DNA from: Micromonospora sp. WMMD882
Lineage (GTDB): Bacteria > Actinomycetota > Actinomycetes > Mycobacteriales > Micromonosporaceae
Assembly (NCBI RefSeq): GCF_027497255.1
Contig: NZ_CP114903.1
Coordinates: forward strand, 1,116,001 to 1,180,000
Length of the DNA stretch: 64,000 nucleotides
Direction of reading: 5' to 3'
A program made the position numbers and the translations under genes. The notes under the pieces are model-generated. The model was not told where the DNA came from, searched no databases, and saw only the letters and a program-made list of their open reading frames with translations. Of the stretch, positions 47,736 to 57,176 are shown piece after piece (the first letter of the stretch is position 1; each line of letters starts with the position of its first letter).

Positions 47736-48424
47736 GCGCCGAGCTGGACGCGACGGTGACGCGGCTGCGTGAGCAGGTCGCGGCCCTGCACGGTGAGCTG
47801 GTCCGGTACAACCTCGTGGCGTGGACGGCGGGCAACGTCTCGGCGCGGGTGCCGGGCCGGGACCTGATGGTGATCAAACCCAGCGGGGTCTCCTACGACG
47901 ACCTGCGCGCCGACAACATGATCGTCTGTGATCTCGACGGCGTGGTGGTCGACGGTGACCTGTCGCCGTCGAGCGACACGGCCGCGCACGCCTACGTGTA
48001 CCGGGCCATGCCGGAGGTGGGTGGGGTGGTGCACACCCACAGCGGCTACGCCACCGCGTGGGCGGCGCGGGGCGAGGCGATCCCGTGTCACCTGACCGCG
48101 CAGGCCGACGAGTTCGGCGGGGAGATCCCGGTGGGTCCGTTCGCGCTGATCGGCGGCGACGACATCGGCAAGGGCATCGTGGCCACGTTGTCCGGGCACC
48201 GTTCCCCGGCGGTGCTGATGCGCAACCACGGCGTGTTCACCATCGGCCGGGACGCCCGCGCGGCGGTCAAGGCGGCGGTGATGTGCGAGGACGTGGCGCG
48301 TACCGCCCATCTGACCCGGGCGCTGGGGACGCCGGCGCCGATGGCGCAGGCGGACATCGACGCCCTCTACGACCGTTACCAGAACGTGTACGGGCAGCCG
48401 AACCGGGCTGCCGGGGCCTCCTGA
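47732..48424 (+). CDS. araD: L-ribulose-5-phosphate 4-epimerase
   Basis: GTG at 47732 overlaps the araB stop. The 230-aa protein is a class II aldolase-fold metalloenzyme with the zinc ligands H101 and H103 (VVHTHSGYA) and H166 (MRNHGVF). The N-terminal motifs LVAWTAGNVSAR and VIKPSGVSYDDL bind the phosphate. It converts L-ribulose-5-phosphate to D-xylulose-5-phosphate, feeding the pentose phosphate pathway. Length and motifs are those of AraD rather than fuculose aldolase, and it directly follows araB. Confidence 0.95.
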   Translation: MSAELDATVTRLREQVAALHGELVRYNLVAWTAGNVSARVPGRDLMVIKPSGVSYDDLRADNMIVCDLDGVVVDGDLSPSSDTAAHAYVYRAMPEVGGVVHTHSGYATAWAARGEAIPCHLTAQADEFGGEIPVGPFALIGGDDIGKGIVATLSGHRSPAVLMRNHGVFTIGRDARAAVKAAVMCEDVARTAHLTRALGTPAPMAQADIDALYDRYQNVYGQPNRAAGAS

Positions 48425-48469
48425 CCGGCCCCTGTTCTTTCACCCCCACCACCCCGAAGGAGTCATCAC

Positions 48470-49474
48470 ATGTCGATTCCCCGTACCCCGATCACCCGCC
48501 GTGGCTTCGGCGCGGTGCTGGCCGCCGGCCTGCTGGCGACCTCACTGGCCGCGTGCGGCAACAGCGACACCGGATCGGAGGCCGGCGGCGGCGACGAGAA
48601 GATCGTTCTCGGTTTCTCGCAGGTCGGCGCGGAGAGCGGCTGGCGTACCGCGAACACGAACTCGATCAAGGAGGCCGCGACGGCGGCCGGCATCGAGTTG
48701 AAGTTCGACGACGCCCAGCAGAAGCAGGAGAACCAGATCAAGGCGATCCGGAACTTCATCCAGCAGAAGGTGGACGTGATCGCCTTCTCGCCGGTGGTGG
48801 AGTCCGGGTGGGACACCGTGCTCAAGGAGGCCAAGGACGCCGGGATCCCGGTCATCCTGACCGACCGGGCGGTGGACTCGGCGGACACGTCGCTGTACAA
48901 GACGTTCCTGGGGTCGGACTTCGTGAAGGAGGGCCGGCTGTCCGGTGAGTGGCTGGTCGAGCAGACCAAGTCCGCGTCGGGCCCGGTGAACATCGTCGAG
49001 CTGCAGGGCACCACCGGGTCGGCGCCGGCCAACGACCGGAAGAAGGGCTTCGCCGAGGCCATCGCCGCCAACCCCAACCTGAAGGTCGTCGCGTCGCAGT
49101 CGGGTGACTTCACCCGGGCCGGCGGCAAGCAGGTCATGGAGCAGTTCCTCAAGGCCAACCCGAAGATCGACGTGCTGTTCGCGCACAACGACGACATGGG
49201 GCTGGGCGCGTTGGAGGCGATCACCGCGGCGGGCAAGACGCCCGGCAAGGACATCACCATCATCACCATCGACGCGGTGCGTGACGGCATGCAGGCGCTG
49301 GCCGACGGCAAGTTCAACTTCATCGCCGAGTGCAGCCCGCTGCTGGGCGACCAGCTCATGGAGCTGACCAAGAAGGTCCACGCCGGTGAGGAGGTGCCTC
49401 GTCGGATCGAGACCGAGGAGACCACCTTCACCCAGGAGCAGGCCAAGGCCGCGCTGCCCAACCGCAAGTACTGA
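48470..49474 (+). CDS. ytfQ: sugar ABC transporter substrate-binding lipoprotein (YtfQ-like)
   Basis: ATG at 48470 follows CCGAAGGAGTCATCAC. The 334-aa precursor has a twin-arginine-like start (TRRGFGAV) and a lipobox SLAAC with C29 as the lipid-anchored residue. The mature part matches YtfQ closely: GFSQVGAESGWRTANTN near the N-terminus, DAQQKQENQIKAIRNF, VVELQGT-like IVELQGTTGS, QSGDFTRAGGKQVMEQF and AHNDDMGLGA. E. coli YtfQ binds galactofuranose and its relatives bind other furanoses. The ara context suggests L-arabinofuranose (inference). It is the receptor for the ATPase and permeases that follow after a hairpin. Confidence 0.92.
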   Translation: MSIPRTPITRRGFGAVLAAGLLATSLAACGNSDTGSEAGGGDEKIVLGFSQVGAESGWRTANTNSIKEAATAAGIELKFDDAQQKQENQIKAIRNFIQQKVDVIAFSPVVESGWDTVLKEAKDAGIPVILTDRAVDSADTSLYKTFLGSDFVKEGRLSGEWLVEQTKSASGPVNIVELQGTTGSAPANDRKKGFAEAIAANPNLKVVASQSGDFTRAGGKQVMEQFLKANPKIDVLFAHNDDMGLGALEAITAAGKTPGKDITIITIDAVRDGMQALADGKFNFIAECSPLLGDQLMELTKKVHAGEEVPRRIETEETTFTQEQAKAALPNRKY

Positions 49475-49529
49475 CCGGTCGGGCCCCACGACGCGTCGTA
49501 CCGGCACCCGGGACCCTCGCCGGACGACG

Positions 49530-49572
49530 GCCGGGGCCGGCGGTGTGGCTCGCCCACGCCGCCGGCCCCGGC
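49530..49572 (+). terminator. intergenic hairpin between binding-protein and ATPase genes
   Basis: Arms 49530-49543 (GCCGGGGCCGGCGG) and 49559-49572 are exact reverse complements around a 15-nt loop. It lies in the 149-nt gap between ytfQ and ytfR. Such structures stabilise the 5' transcript or partly terminate, raising binding-protein levels above those of the membrane subunits. Confidence 0.65.
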
Positions 49573-49623
49573 GCCCCGGTGGTGGGTGCCGGCCGGCGAC
49601 GCGCACGACGAAAGGCTGGTGGG

Positions 49624-51168
49624 ATGTCGCAGCGGCTTCCGGTCCTGACGATGACCGGGATCAGCAAGATCTTCCCGGGAGTGCGCGCCCTCGACGGCGT
49701 CGACTTCCGGATGTTTCCCGGCGAGGTGCACGCCCTGATGGGTGAGAACGGCGCCGGCAAGTCCACTCTGATCAAGGTGCTGACGGGTGTGTACGGCACC
49801 GACGGCGGCGTCATCACCCTCGACGGGCGGCAGGTGTCCTTCGCCGGCCCGATGCAGGCCACCGCGGCCGGGGTGAGCACCGTCTACCAGGAGGTCAACC
49901 TCTGCGCCAACCTGTCGGTGGCGGAGAACATCTTCATCGGCCGGGAGCCGCGCCGCCTGGGCGCGGTGAACTGGCGGGAGATGCGCCGACGCGCCCGCGC
50001 CGTGCTCGCCCGCCTCGACCTGGACATCGACGTCACCGAACTGCTCGGCTCGTACTCGCTGGCCGTGCAGCAGATGGTGGCGATCGCCCGCGCCGTCGAC
50101 ATCGACGCCCGGGTGCTGGTGCTGGACGAGCCCACCTCCAGCCTGGACGCCGACGAGGTGGCCCACCTGCTGCGCATCATGCGCCAACTGCGGGAGCAGG
50201 GCATCGCGATCCTGTTCGTCACCCACTTCCTCGACCAGGTGTACGGCATCGCCGACCGGATCACCGTGCTGCGTAACGGCCGGCTGGTCGGCGAGTGGAC
50301 GACCGCCGACCTGCCGCAGCTCGCGCTGGTCGAGAAGATGATCGGCAAGGAGCTCGACGCGTTGGAGCGCCTCGACGAGGCCGGCGGCGGGGACCTGACC
50401 GCCGTGGAGCAGGGCACCCCGGTGGTGGCCGCCGACGGTCTGGGTCGGGGCGCGGCGGTGGCCCCGTTCAGCCTCACCATCCACCAGGGGGAGGTGGTCG
50501 GTCTGGCCGGGCTGCTCGGCTCGGGACGCACCGAGGTGGCCCGGTTGTTCTTCGGCGCCGACCGCGCCGACCGGGGTCAGCTCGCCGTCGACGGCCGGCC
50601 GGTGGCGGTACGCAACCCGGTGGCCGCCATCGACCGGGGCATCGCGTTCTGCTCGGAGAACCGCCGCACCGAGGGGCTGGTCGGCGAGCTGACCGTGCGG
50701 GAGAACATCATCCTGGCCATGCAGGCCGCCCGGGGCTGGCTGCGGCCGGTGCCGCGACGCCGGCAGGACGAGCTGGTGCAGAAGTGGATCGACGCGTTGA
50801 GCATCCGGCCGGCCAACCCGGAGATGCCGGTGCGTAACCTCTCCGGCGGCAACCAGCAGAAGGTGCTGCTGGCCCGCTGGCTGATCACCGAGCCGCGGCT
50901 GCTGATCCTGGACGAGCCCACCCGGGGCATCGACATCGGCGCGAAGACCGAGATCCAACGCCTGGTCGCCCGGCTCGCCGACGGCGGCATGGCGGTGCTG
51001 TTCATCTCCGCCGAGCTGGAGGAGGTGCTGCGGCTCAGCCACAAGGTGGCGGTGATGCGGGACCGGCAGATGGTCGCCCAGCTCGCCAACGACGACAGTC
51101 TCGACGCCGAGCGCGTCATGCGCGCCATCGCCAGTGGCGCCTCCCAGGAAGGACCGGTGCCGGCATGA
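49624..51168 (+). CDS. ytfR: sugar ABC transporter ATP-binding protein (two ATPase domains, YtfR-like)
   Basis: ATG at 49624 (MSQRLPVLTM) is the start of a 514-aa protein; the longer in-frame extension covers the hairpin. The first ATPase domain has Walker A G40-ENGAGKST and LDEPTSSLD. The second has AGLLGSGRTEVARLFF in place of a Walker A, a NLSGGNQQKVLLARW signature and LDEPTRGIDIGAK. This duplicated layout, with a degenerate second P-loop, is typical of monosaccharide importers of the RbsA/YtfR class. It energises uptake through the two permeases that follow and overlaps the first by 4 nt. Confidence 0.94.
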   Translation: MSQRLPVLTMTGISKIFPGVRALDGVDFRMFPGEVHALMGENGAGKSTLIKVLTGVYGTDGGVITLDGRQVSFAGPMQATAAGVSTVYQEVNLCANLSVAENIFIGREPRRLGAVNWREMRRRARAVLARLDLDIDVTELLGSYSLAVQQMVAIARAVDIDARVLVLDEPTSSLDADEVAHLLRIMRQLREQGIAILFVTHFLDQVYGIADRITVLRNGRLVGEWTTADLPQLALVEKMIGKELDALERLDEAGGGDLTAVEQGTPVVAADGLGRGAAVAPFSLTIHQGEVVGLAGLLGSGRTEVARLFFGADRADRGQLAVDGRPVAVRNPVAAIDRGIAFCSENRRTEGLVGELTVRENIILAMQAARGWLRPVPRRRQDELVQKWIDALSIRPANPEMPVRNLSGGNQQKVLLARWLITEPRLLILDEPTRGIDIGAKTEIQRLVARLADGGMAVLFISAELEEVLRLSHKVAVMRDRQMVAQLANDDSLDAERVMRAIASGASQEGPVPA

Positions 51169-52244
51169 GCGCGACGGTACGGACCCGACTCGCCGGGCTC
51201 ACCGGGCACCGGTTGTTCTGGCCGCTGGTGGTGCTGGTGGCGCTGCTGGTGGCCAACACCGTCTACCGGCCCAGCTTCCTGTCCGTCGAGCTGACCAACG
51301 GCCACCTGTACGGCAGCCTGATCGACATCGTCCGGCTCAGCGCGCCGCTGATCCTGGTGGCCCTGGGCATGTCCCTGGTGATCGCCACCGGCGGCATCGA
51401 CCTGTCGGTCGGCTCGGTGGTGGCGGTCGCCGGCGCGGTGGCCTGTCTGCACATCAGCCGGCAACCCGACCAGAACAGCGTCGCCACGGTGCTCACCGCG
51501 CTGGCGTTGGCGTTCGGGGTGGCGTTGCTGCTCGGCGCGTGGAACGGCGTGCTGGTCGCGGTGATCGGCATCCAGCCGATCATCGCCACGCTGATCCTGA
51601 TGGTCGCCGGCCGCGGCCTGGCCCAGTTGATCAGCCAGGGGCAGATCATCACCATCAACAGCGATCCGTACCGGACGATCGGGGTGGGGCACCTGTTCAC
51701 GCTGCCGTTCGCCATCGTCGTCGCGCTCGCGGTGACGCTGCTGGTGGCGGCCCTGACCCGCCGTACCGCCCTCGGTATGATCATCGAGTCGGTGGGCGGC
51801 AACGCCGAGGCCAGCCGGCTCGCCGGCGTGCGGTCGCGGCGCATCACGTTCCTGGTGTACGTGGTCAGCGCGGCGTGCGCGGCCATCGCCGGGTTCATGA
51901 TGACCGCCAACGTCTCCAGCGCCGACGGCAACGCCGCCGGCCTGTGGGTGGAGCTCGACGCGATCCTCGCCGTGGTCATCGGCGGCACCGCCCTGGCCGG
52001 CGGCCGGTTCTACCTCGGCGGCACCATCGTCGGCGCGCTGATCATCCAGACCCTGACGACCTCGGTGTACGCGATGAACATCGACCCGCAGACCGCCCTG
52101 CTGTTCAAGGCGGTGGTGGTGATCGTGGTGTGCCTCATCCAGGCCCCGGCGTTCCGGGCGAAGTTTCGGCGGCGTCGCCCGTCGGCGCCCGCGACGCCAC
52201 CGGTGGCCCCCGCAGCGACGCAGAAGGAGCAGGTGCCGGCATGA
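51165..52244 (+). CDS. ytfT: sugar ABC transporter permease (YtfT-like)
   Basis: ATG at 51165 overlaps the ATPase stop (ATGA). The 359-aa protein has about ten hydrophobic segments, with the ribose-class permease motif [17 protein letters not shown] (~75-92) and the loop VGGNAEASRLAGVRS (~210-224). A cytoplasmic, Pro/Ala-rich tail ends the protein. It pairs with the permease encoded next to form the membrane channel. The position in the operon and length match YtfT. The substrate is inferred from the ara genes. Confidence 0.92.
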   Translation: MSATVRTRLAGLTGHRLFWPLVVLVALLVANTVYRPSFLSVELTNGHLYGSLIDIVRLSAPLILVALGMSLVIATGGIDLSVGSVVAVAGAVACLHISRQPDQNSVATVLTALALAFGVALLLGAWNGVLVAVIGIQPIIATLILMVAGRGLAQLISQGQIITINSDPYRTIGVGHLFTLPFAIVVALAVTLLVAALTRRTALGMIIESVGGNAEASRLAGVRSRRITFLVYVVSAACAAIAGFMMTANVSSADGNAAGLWVELDAILAVVIGGTALAGGRFYLGGTIVGALIIQTLTTSVYAMNIDPQTALLFKAVVVIVVCLIQAPAFRAKFRRRRPSAPATPPVAPAATQKEQVPA

Positions 52245-53233
52245 CCACGAACACCCTGGCCGGGAGCGCCGGCCGGGCCTGGTGGCGGTTGCCGCAACGA
52301 CACGTGCCGGTGCTGGCGACCCTCGCGCTGCTGCTGGTCATGTACGGCATCGGCGTGTCGCAGTACCGGGCGTTCTCCGGCCCGCAGGTCGTGTTCAACA
52401 TCTTCATCGACAACGGGTTCCTGCTCGTGGTCGCCGTGGGCATGACGTTCGTGATCCTCACCGGCGGCATCGACCTGTCGGTCGGCTCGGTGGTGGCGAT
52501 GACGGCGATGGTGTCGGCGTCGCTGCTGGGCAACGGGCTGCACCCGGCGCTGGTGCTGGTGATCGCGTTGCTGATCGGCCCCGCCCTGGGGTTCGCGATG
52601 GGCTGTGTCATCCACTTCTTCGACATCCAACCGTTCATCGTCACCCTGGCCGGCATGTTCTTCGCGCGGGGGCTGTGCACCTGGATCAGCACCACGTCCG
52701 TGCCGATCACCGACGGGTTCTGGACCTCGATGGCGCAGGAGCGCATCCGACTCGGTGAGAGCTTCGTGTCCTACAGCGTCCTGATCGCCCTGGCCGTGGT
52801 GCTGGTGGCGGCGTACACGCTGGCGTACACGCGGCTCGGCCGTAACGTGTACGCCGTCGGCGGCAACCCGCAGTCGGCGCTGCTGATGGGGTTGCCGGTG
52901 GGGCGCACGAAGATCGCCGTGTACACCGTCAGCGGGCTCTGCTCGGCGATCGGCGGGATCCTGCTGTCGTTCTACACGCTGTCCGGGGCGCCGCTGATCG
53001 CCGTCGGCATGGAGCTGGACGTCATCGCCGCGGTCGTCATCGGGGGCACCCTGCTCACCGGCGGCTCCGGCTACGTGTTCGGCACCGTGCTCGGCGTGCT
53101 CGTCCTCGGCGTGATCCAGACCCTGATCACCTTCGACGGGAGCCTGAACTCCTGGTGGACCAAGATCGTCATCGGTGGTCTGTTGTTCGCGTTCATCCTG
53201 CTCCAACGCCTCGTCGGCATCCGCAAGAAGTGA
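52241..53233 (+). CDS. yjfF: sugar ABC transporter permease (YjfF-like)
   Basis: ATG at 52241 overlaps the preceding stop and has an AGAAGGAGCAGG ribosome binding site. The 330-aa product is a second ribose-class permease with [17 protein letters not shown] (~77-93), a [14 protein letters not shown] segment and [17 protein letters not shown]. YtfQRT-YjfF systems use two different permeases, as here. Its gene is followed 28 nt later by araA, which ties the transporter to arabinose catabolism. Confidence 0.92.
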   Translation: MTTNTLAGSAGRAWWRLPQRHVPVLATLALLLVMYGIGVSQYRAFSGPQVVFNIFIDNGFLLVVAVGMTFVILTGGIDLSVGSVVAMTAMVSASLLGNGLHPALVLVIALLIGPALGFAMGCVIHFFDIQPFIVTLAGMFFARGLCTWISTTSVPITDGFWTSMAQERIRLGESFVSYSVLIALAVVLVAAYTLAYTRLGRNVYAVGGNPQSALLMGLPVGRTKIAVYTVSGLCSAIGGILLSFYTLSGAPLIAVGMELDVIAAVVIGGTLLTGGSGYVFGTVLGVLVLGVIQTLITFDGSLNSWWTKIVIGGLLFAFILLQRLVGIRKK

Positions 53234-53261
53234 CCCGACCAGTTCATCGGAAGGCAACCCC

Positions 53262-54767
53262 ATGACCAACCCATCCCCGGCCGCCGAGGTCTGGTTCCTC
53301 ACCGGCAGCCAGGGCCTGTACGGCCCGGAGACGCTGCGTCAGGTCGCGGACCAGTCCCGGCAGATCGCCGCGCAGCTCGACGCCGATCCCGCCGTCCCGG
53401 CCCGCGTGGTCTGGAAGCCGGTGCTCACGTCCAGCGCGGAGATCCTCGCCGTCTGCCGTGACGCGGCCGTGCAGGGGGCGGTCGGGGTGATCGCCTGGAT
53501 GCACACGTTCTCCCCGGCCAAGATGTGGATCTCCGGGCTGGACGCGCTGCGCACCCCGCTGCTGCACCTGCACACCCAGGCCAACGTGGCGCTGCCGTGG
53601 TCCGACATCGACATGGACTTCATGAACCTCAACCAGGCCGCGCACGGCGACCGCGAGTTCGGGTTCGTGCAGACCCGCCTCGGGGTCGCCCGCAAGACCG
53701 TCGCCGGGCACGTCAGCGACCCGCGGGTCACCGAGCGGATCGCCGCCTGGACGCGGGCCGCCATCGGGCACGCCGAGATGCGTTCGCTGCGGCTGGCGCG
53801 CTTCGGCGACAACATGCGCGACGTCGCGGTCACCGAGGGTGACAAGGTCGAAGCCGAGCTGCGGTTCGGGGTCTCGGTCAACACCTACGGCGTCAACGAC
53901 CTGGTGGCGGCCGTCGACGCGGTCGACGAGCCGCGTATCGACGAGCTGGTCAAGGAGTACGACGACACGTTCCGGCTGGACCCGCTGCTGCGGGCCGGCG
54001 GCGAGCGGCACGCCTCGCTGCGTTACGCCGCCCGCATCGAGGCGGGCCTGCGGGACTTCCTCGACGCCGGCGGGTTCCGGGCGTTCACCACCAACTTCGA
54101 GGACCTGGGCGGGCTGCGTCAGCTGCCCGGCGTCGCCGTGCAGCGGCTGATGGCCGACGGCTACGGCTTCGGCGGCGAAGGCGACTGGAAGACCTCGGTG
54201 CTGGTCCGCACGCTCAAGGCGATGGCCGTCGGCGCCACCGGCGGCACGTCGTTCATGGAGGACTACACCTACGACCTCACCCCCGGCCAGGAGGTCGTGC
54301 TGGGCGCGCACATGCTGGAGGTGTGCCCGAGCATCGCCGCCGACACGCCCAGCGTGGAGATCCACCCGCTGGGCATCGGCGGGCGGGAGGACCCGGTACG
54401 GCTGGTCTTCGACGCCGCCCCCGGCCCGGCGGTGGTGCTCGGCCTGGCCGACATGGGGGAGCGGTTCCGGCTGGTCGCCAACGAGGTCGACGTGGTGGCC
54501 CCGCCGCAACCGCTGCCGAAGCTGCCGGTGGCGCGGGCGGTGTGGCGGCCCCGCCCGGACCTGCCCGCCTCCGCCGAGGCGTGGCTGACCGCGGGCGCGC
54601 CGCACCACACGGTGCTGTCGCAGGCCGTCGGCGTCGAGGAGCTGCACGACCTGGCGGCGATGGTCGCCACCGAGCTGGTCGTCATCGACGCCGACACCCG
54701 GCCCCGACGGTTCGCCGACGAGCTGCGCTGGAACCAGGCCTACTACCGGCTGGCCCGGGGATTCTGA
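53262..54767 (+). CDS. araA: L-arabinose isomerase
   Basis: ATG at 53262 ([17 protein letters not shown]) follows ATCGGAAGGCAACCCC. The 501-aa length is standard for AraA. Signature blocks are visible: [66 protein letters not shown], and [15 protein letters not shown] before FMEDYTYDL. The last two carry the metal-binding Glu and His positions of the family. It interconverts L-arabinose and L-ribulose, the first catabolic step. Here it is separated from araB and araD by the transporter genes, so the operon order is B-D-transport-A-regulator. Confidence 0.97.
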   Translation: MTNPSPAAEVWFLTGSQGLYGPETLRQVADQSRQIAAQLDADPAVPARVVWKPVLTSSAEILAVCRDAAVQGAVGVIAWMHTFSPAKMWISGLDALRTPLLHLHTQANVALPWSDIDMDFMNLNQAAHGDREFGFVQTRLGVARKTVAGHVSDPRVTERIAAWTRAAIGHAEMRSLRLARFGDNMRDVAVTEGDKVEAELRFGVSVNTYGVNDLVAAVDAVDEPRIDELVKEYDDTFRLDPLLRAGGERHASLRYAARIEAGLRDFLDAGGFRAFTTNFEDLGGLRQLPGVAVQRLMADGYGFGGEGDWKTSVLVRTLKAMAVGATGGTSFMEDYTYDLTPGQEVVLGAHMLEVCPSIAADTPSVEIHPLGIGGREDPVRLVFDAAPGPAVVLGLADMGERFRLVANEVDVVAPPQPLPKLPVARAVWRPRPDLPASAEAWLTAGAPHHTVLSQAVGVEELHDLAAMVATELVVIDADTRPRRFADELRWNQAYYRLARGF

Positions 54768-54792
54768 CCCCGGCGGCCGGCGAGGGGGTGTG

Positions 54793-55809
54793 ATGGGGCA
54801 GCAGCCGGAGGCGCGGGCCGCGGTGATGAGCGACGTGGCCCGGCTCGCCGGGGTGTCGCACCAGACCGTGTCCCGGGTGCTCAACAACCATCCGAGCGTG
54901 CGGGAGGAGACCCGGCAACGGGTGCTGCGCGCCGTCCACCAGCTCAACTACCGGCCCAACGCGCTGGCCCGCGGGCTCGCCGGCCGGCGGTCCCGGGTCA
55001 TCGGGGTGATCAGCTTCGACACCATCCTGTACGGGCCGGCGGCCACCCTGCTCGGTGTCGAACGCGCCGCCCGGGCCGCCGGCTACGGCATCAGCATCGT
55101 CACCCTGGAACGGCTCGACCGGGCCGGGGTGGCCTCGGCCATCGACGCGCTGACCGAGCAGTCGGTGGCCGGGGTGGTGCTGATCGCGCCGATGCTGACC
55201 GCCGCGGTGGCGGTGTCCGGGCTGCCGACCGGGGTGCCGGCCGTGGTGGTGGAGTCCGGTCGGGCCGGTGAGCTGCCCAGCGTCTCCGTCGACCAGGTCA
55301 CCGGCGCCCGGCTGGCCGTGGAGCACCTGCTGTCGCTCGGCCACGAGACGGTGTGGCACATCGCCGGCCCCCGGGACTGGCTGGAGGCCCGGGACCGGAT
55401 GGACGGGTGGCGGTTGGCCCTGGAGGTCGCCGGCCGGCGGACGCCGCCGGCGCTGACCGGGGACTGGAGCCCCCGCGCCGGCTACGAGATCGGCCAGTCC
55501 CTGGCAGACCGGCCGGAGGTCACCGCCGTGTTCTGCGCCAACGACCACCAGGCGCTCGGCCTGCTGCGGTCGCTGCACCAGCGGGGCGTGCGGGTGCCGC
55601 AGGACGTCAGCGTGGTCGGCTTCGACGACATCCCCGAAGCCGAGTACCTGTCGCCGCCGTTGACGACCGTCCGGCAGGACTTCGACGAGGTGGGGCGGCG
55701 GTGCGTGGCCACTCTGCTGGAGTCCTTCGGCGAGGCCAACGGGCACCCCATCGACCGGCGGGTCGAGCCGACGCTGGTGGTGCGGGCCAGCAGCGGCGGC
55801 CGTGGCTAG
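54793..55809 (+). CDS. LacI-family regulator of the arabinose operon
   Basis: ATG at 54793 follows GGCGAGGGGGTGTG; GTG at 54790 is an alternative start. The 338-aa protein has a LacI-type HTH (about 15-35: SDVARLAGVSHQTVSRVLNN) with hinge helix LARGLAGRRS. The sensor domain (~62-335) has the usual FDDIPEAEYLSPPLTTVRQ block. It is the last gene of the ara operon, 25 nt after araA, and most probably represses the operator at 45995, giving feedback on its own expression. It is a different class from Gram-positive AraR of the GntR-LacI chimeric type. Confidence 0.9.
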   Translation: MGQQPEARAAVMSDVARLAGVSHQTVSRVLNNHPSVREETRQRVLRAVHQLNYRPNALARGLAGRRSRVIGVISFDTILYGPAATLLGVERAARAAGYGISIVTLERLDRAGVASAIDALTEQSVAGVVLIAPMLTAAVAVSGLPTGVPAVVVESGRAGELPSVSVDQVTGARLAVEHLLSLGHETVWHIAGPRDWLEARDRMDGWRLALEVAGRRTPPALTGDWSPRAGYEIGQSLADRPEVTAVFCANDHQALGLLRSLHQRGVRVPQDVSVVGFDDIPEAEYLSPPLTTVRQDFDEVGRRCVATLLESFGEANGHPIDRRVEPTLVVRASSGGRG

Positions 55810-55924
55810 ACGACGGTGATCCGGACGGCGAGTCGGTGCTGGTCCGGACCGTCCGGGGCCTGGTGATCTGCACGGTCGTGACGCCGGGCTGCTCGTCCTG
55901 GGCGCGGACGCGGTGACCGCGCCG

Positions 55925-56179
55925 TCAGTGGCGGACGCCCGGGAAGAGCCGCAGCGCCTGGTGGTAGCCGGTGCGGATCCGGGTGTGTTCCGGCGACGCC
56001 CACCCGGCGAATTAGATCGCCCGGTCGACCTGCGCGGTGACGCTCGTCGCGCCCCGTGCCACGAACACCGGCGCCGGCAAAGCGCGGTCGGCCGACCCGG
56101 AGGTCCTCCGGAGCAGCGCCACCAGTTCGGCGGGCGCCTCGTCGACGAAGTGGCGCAGGTACGGCCGGATGTCCTCGTT
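55925..56179 (-). pseudogene. degraded coding remnant with an internal TAA stop
   Basis: Read on the minus strand, codons from 56179 give a protein-like stretch (EDIRPYLRHFVDEAPAEL, then ALPAPVFVARGATSVTA) that reaches a TAA at 56014-56012. In the same frame it continues as FAGWASPEHTRIRTGYHQAL to a TGA at 55927-55925. No start codon or ribosome binding site was found upstream. Both pieces have normal codon bias, so this looks like the 3' end of a gene broken by a nonsense mutation and 5' deletion. The family is not recognised. The rest of 55810-56282 shows no gene. Confidence 0.4.
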
Positions 56180-56282
56180 GGTCGTCCGCGGGTCGGCGCG
56201 CGGTCGGTCTCTTCCTTGCGCCGTCGACGGCGGAGGCGGATGCTGAATGGCATCAAACAATGTCGATATTAGGGAGGTCGGG

Positions 56283-57176
56283 GTGCGTCGTTCCCCGTTC
56301 GTCGCCACCGTGCTGGCCGCGCTTGTCGTGGCGCTGCCCGGAGTCGCCCAGGCCCGGCCGGCCGGACCCGACCCGCTCGCCCGGCCGGTCGGATCAGCGC
56401 CCGGGGCCGTCATCCGGGCCGCGGCCGTCCTCGCCGGGGCGGCCGTCCCCGGCACGGCCTGGGGACCCGACCCGGTCACCGGGCGGATGACGGTCACCGT
56501 CGACGACACCGTCACCGGGGACCGGCTGACCGCGCTGCGCGCCACGGTCGCCCGGGCCGACGCCGTGCTGCGCCACGAGCCCGGCCGGCTGACCACCCTC
56601 ATCGCCGCCGGCCAGGCCATCTACGGCAACGGCGGCGGACGCTGCTCGCTCGGCGCGAACGTCCGGCGCGGCAGCGTCTCCTACTTCGTCACCGCCGGGC
56701 ACTGCGCCGTCGCCGGCAGCACCTGGTACGCCGACAGCGCCCAGAGCACCCTGCTCGGCGTCCGGGCCGCCGCCGCCTTCCCCGGCGACGACTACGGTCT
56801 GGTCCAGTACACCAACCCGGCGGTCCCGCGTCCCAGCGCGATCCACACCTACCCCGGCACGATCACCGCGACCGGGATCGCCAGCGCCCACGTCGGTCAG
56901 CGGGTCTGCCGCAGCGGAGCGACCACCGGCGTGCGGTGCGGCAGCGTCACCGGACTCAACGTCACCGTCAACTACGCCCAGGGCTCGGTGTCCGGGCTCA
57001 TCCGCACCAACATCTGCGCCGAGCCGGGCGACAGCGGCGGTCCGCTCTACGATCCGGCGACCGGGCGGATCCTCGGCATCCTCTCCGGTGGCAGCGGCAA
57101 CTGCGGCAGCGGCGGCGTCAGCTACTACCAGCCGATCGGGGAGATCCTGTCAGCGTACGGGCTCACCCTGCCGTGA
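56283..57176 (+). CDS. secreted streptogrisin-like serine protease (S1 family)
   Basis: GTG at 56283 follows an AGGGAGG ribosome binding site, so the upstream in-frame ATG at 56247 is unlikely. The 297-aa preproenzyme has a signal peptide (~1-25, ending AQA), a short propeptide (~26-110) and a chymotrypsin-fold domain. The triad is H140 (TAGHC), D170 (GDDYGLV) and S251 (GDSGGPL). Cysteine pairs at the positions usual for alpha-lytic/streptogrisin proteases are present. It would be secreted and autoprocessed. The propeptide is shorter than that of classical streptogrisins. Its stop overlaps the end of the convergent MFS gene by 14 nt. Confidence 0.92.
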   Translation: MRRSPFVATVLAALVVALPGVAQARPAGPDPLARPVGSAPGAVIRAAAVLAGAAVPGTAWGPDPVTGRMTVTVDDTVTGDRLTALRATVARADAVLRHEPGRLTTLIAAGQAIYGNGGGRCSLGANVRRGSVSYFVTAGHCAVAGSTWYADSAQSTLLGVRAAAAFPGDDYGLVQYTNPAVPRPSAIHTYPGTITATGIASAHVGQRVCRSGATTGVRCGSVTGLNVTVNYAQGSVSGLIRTNICAEPGDSGGPLYDPATGRILGILSGGSGNCGSGGVSYYQPIGEILSAYGLTLP

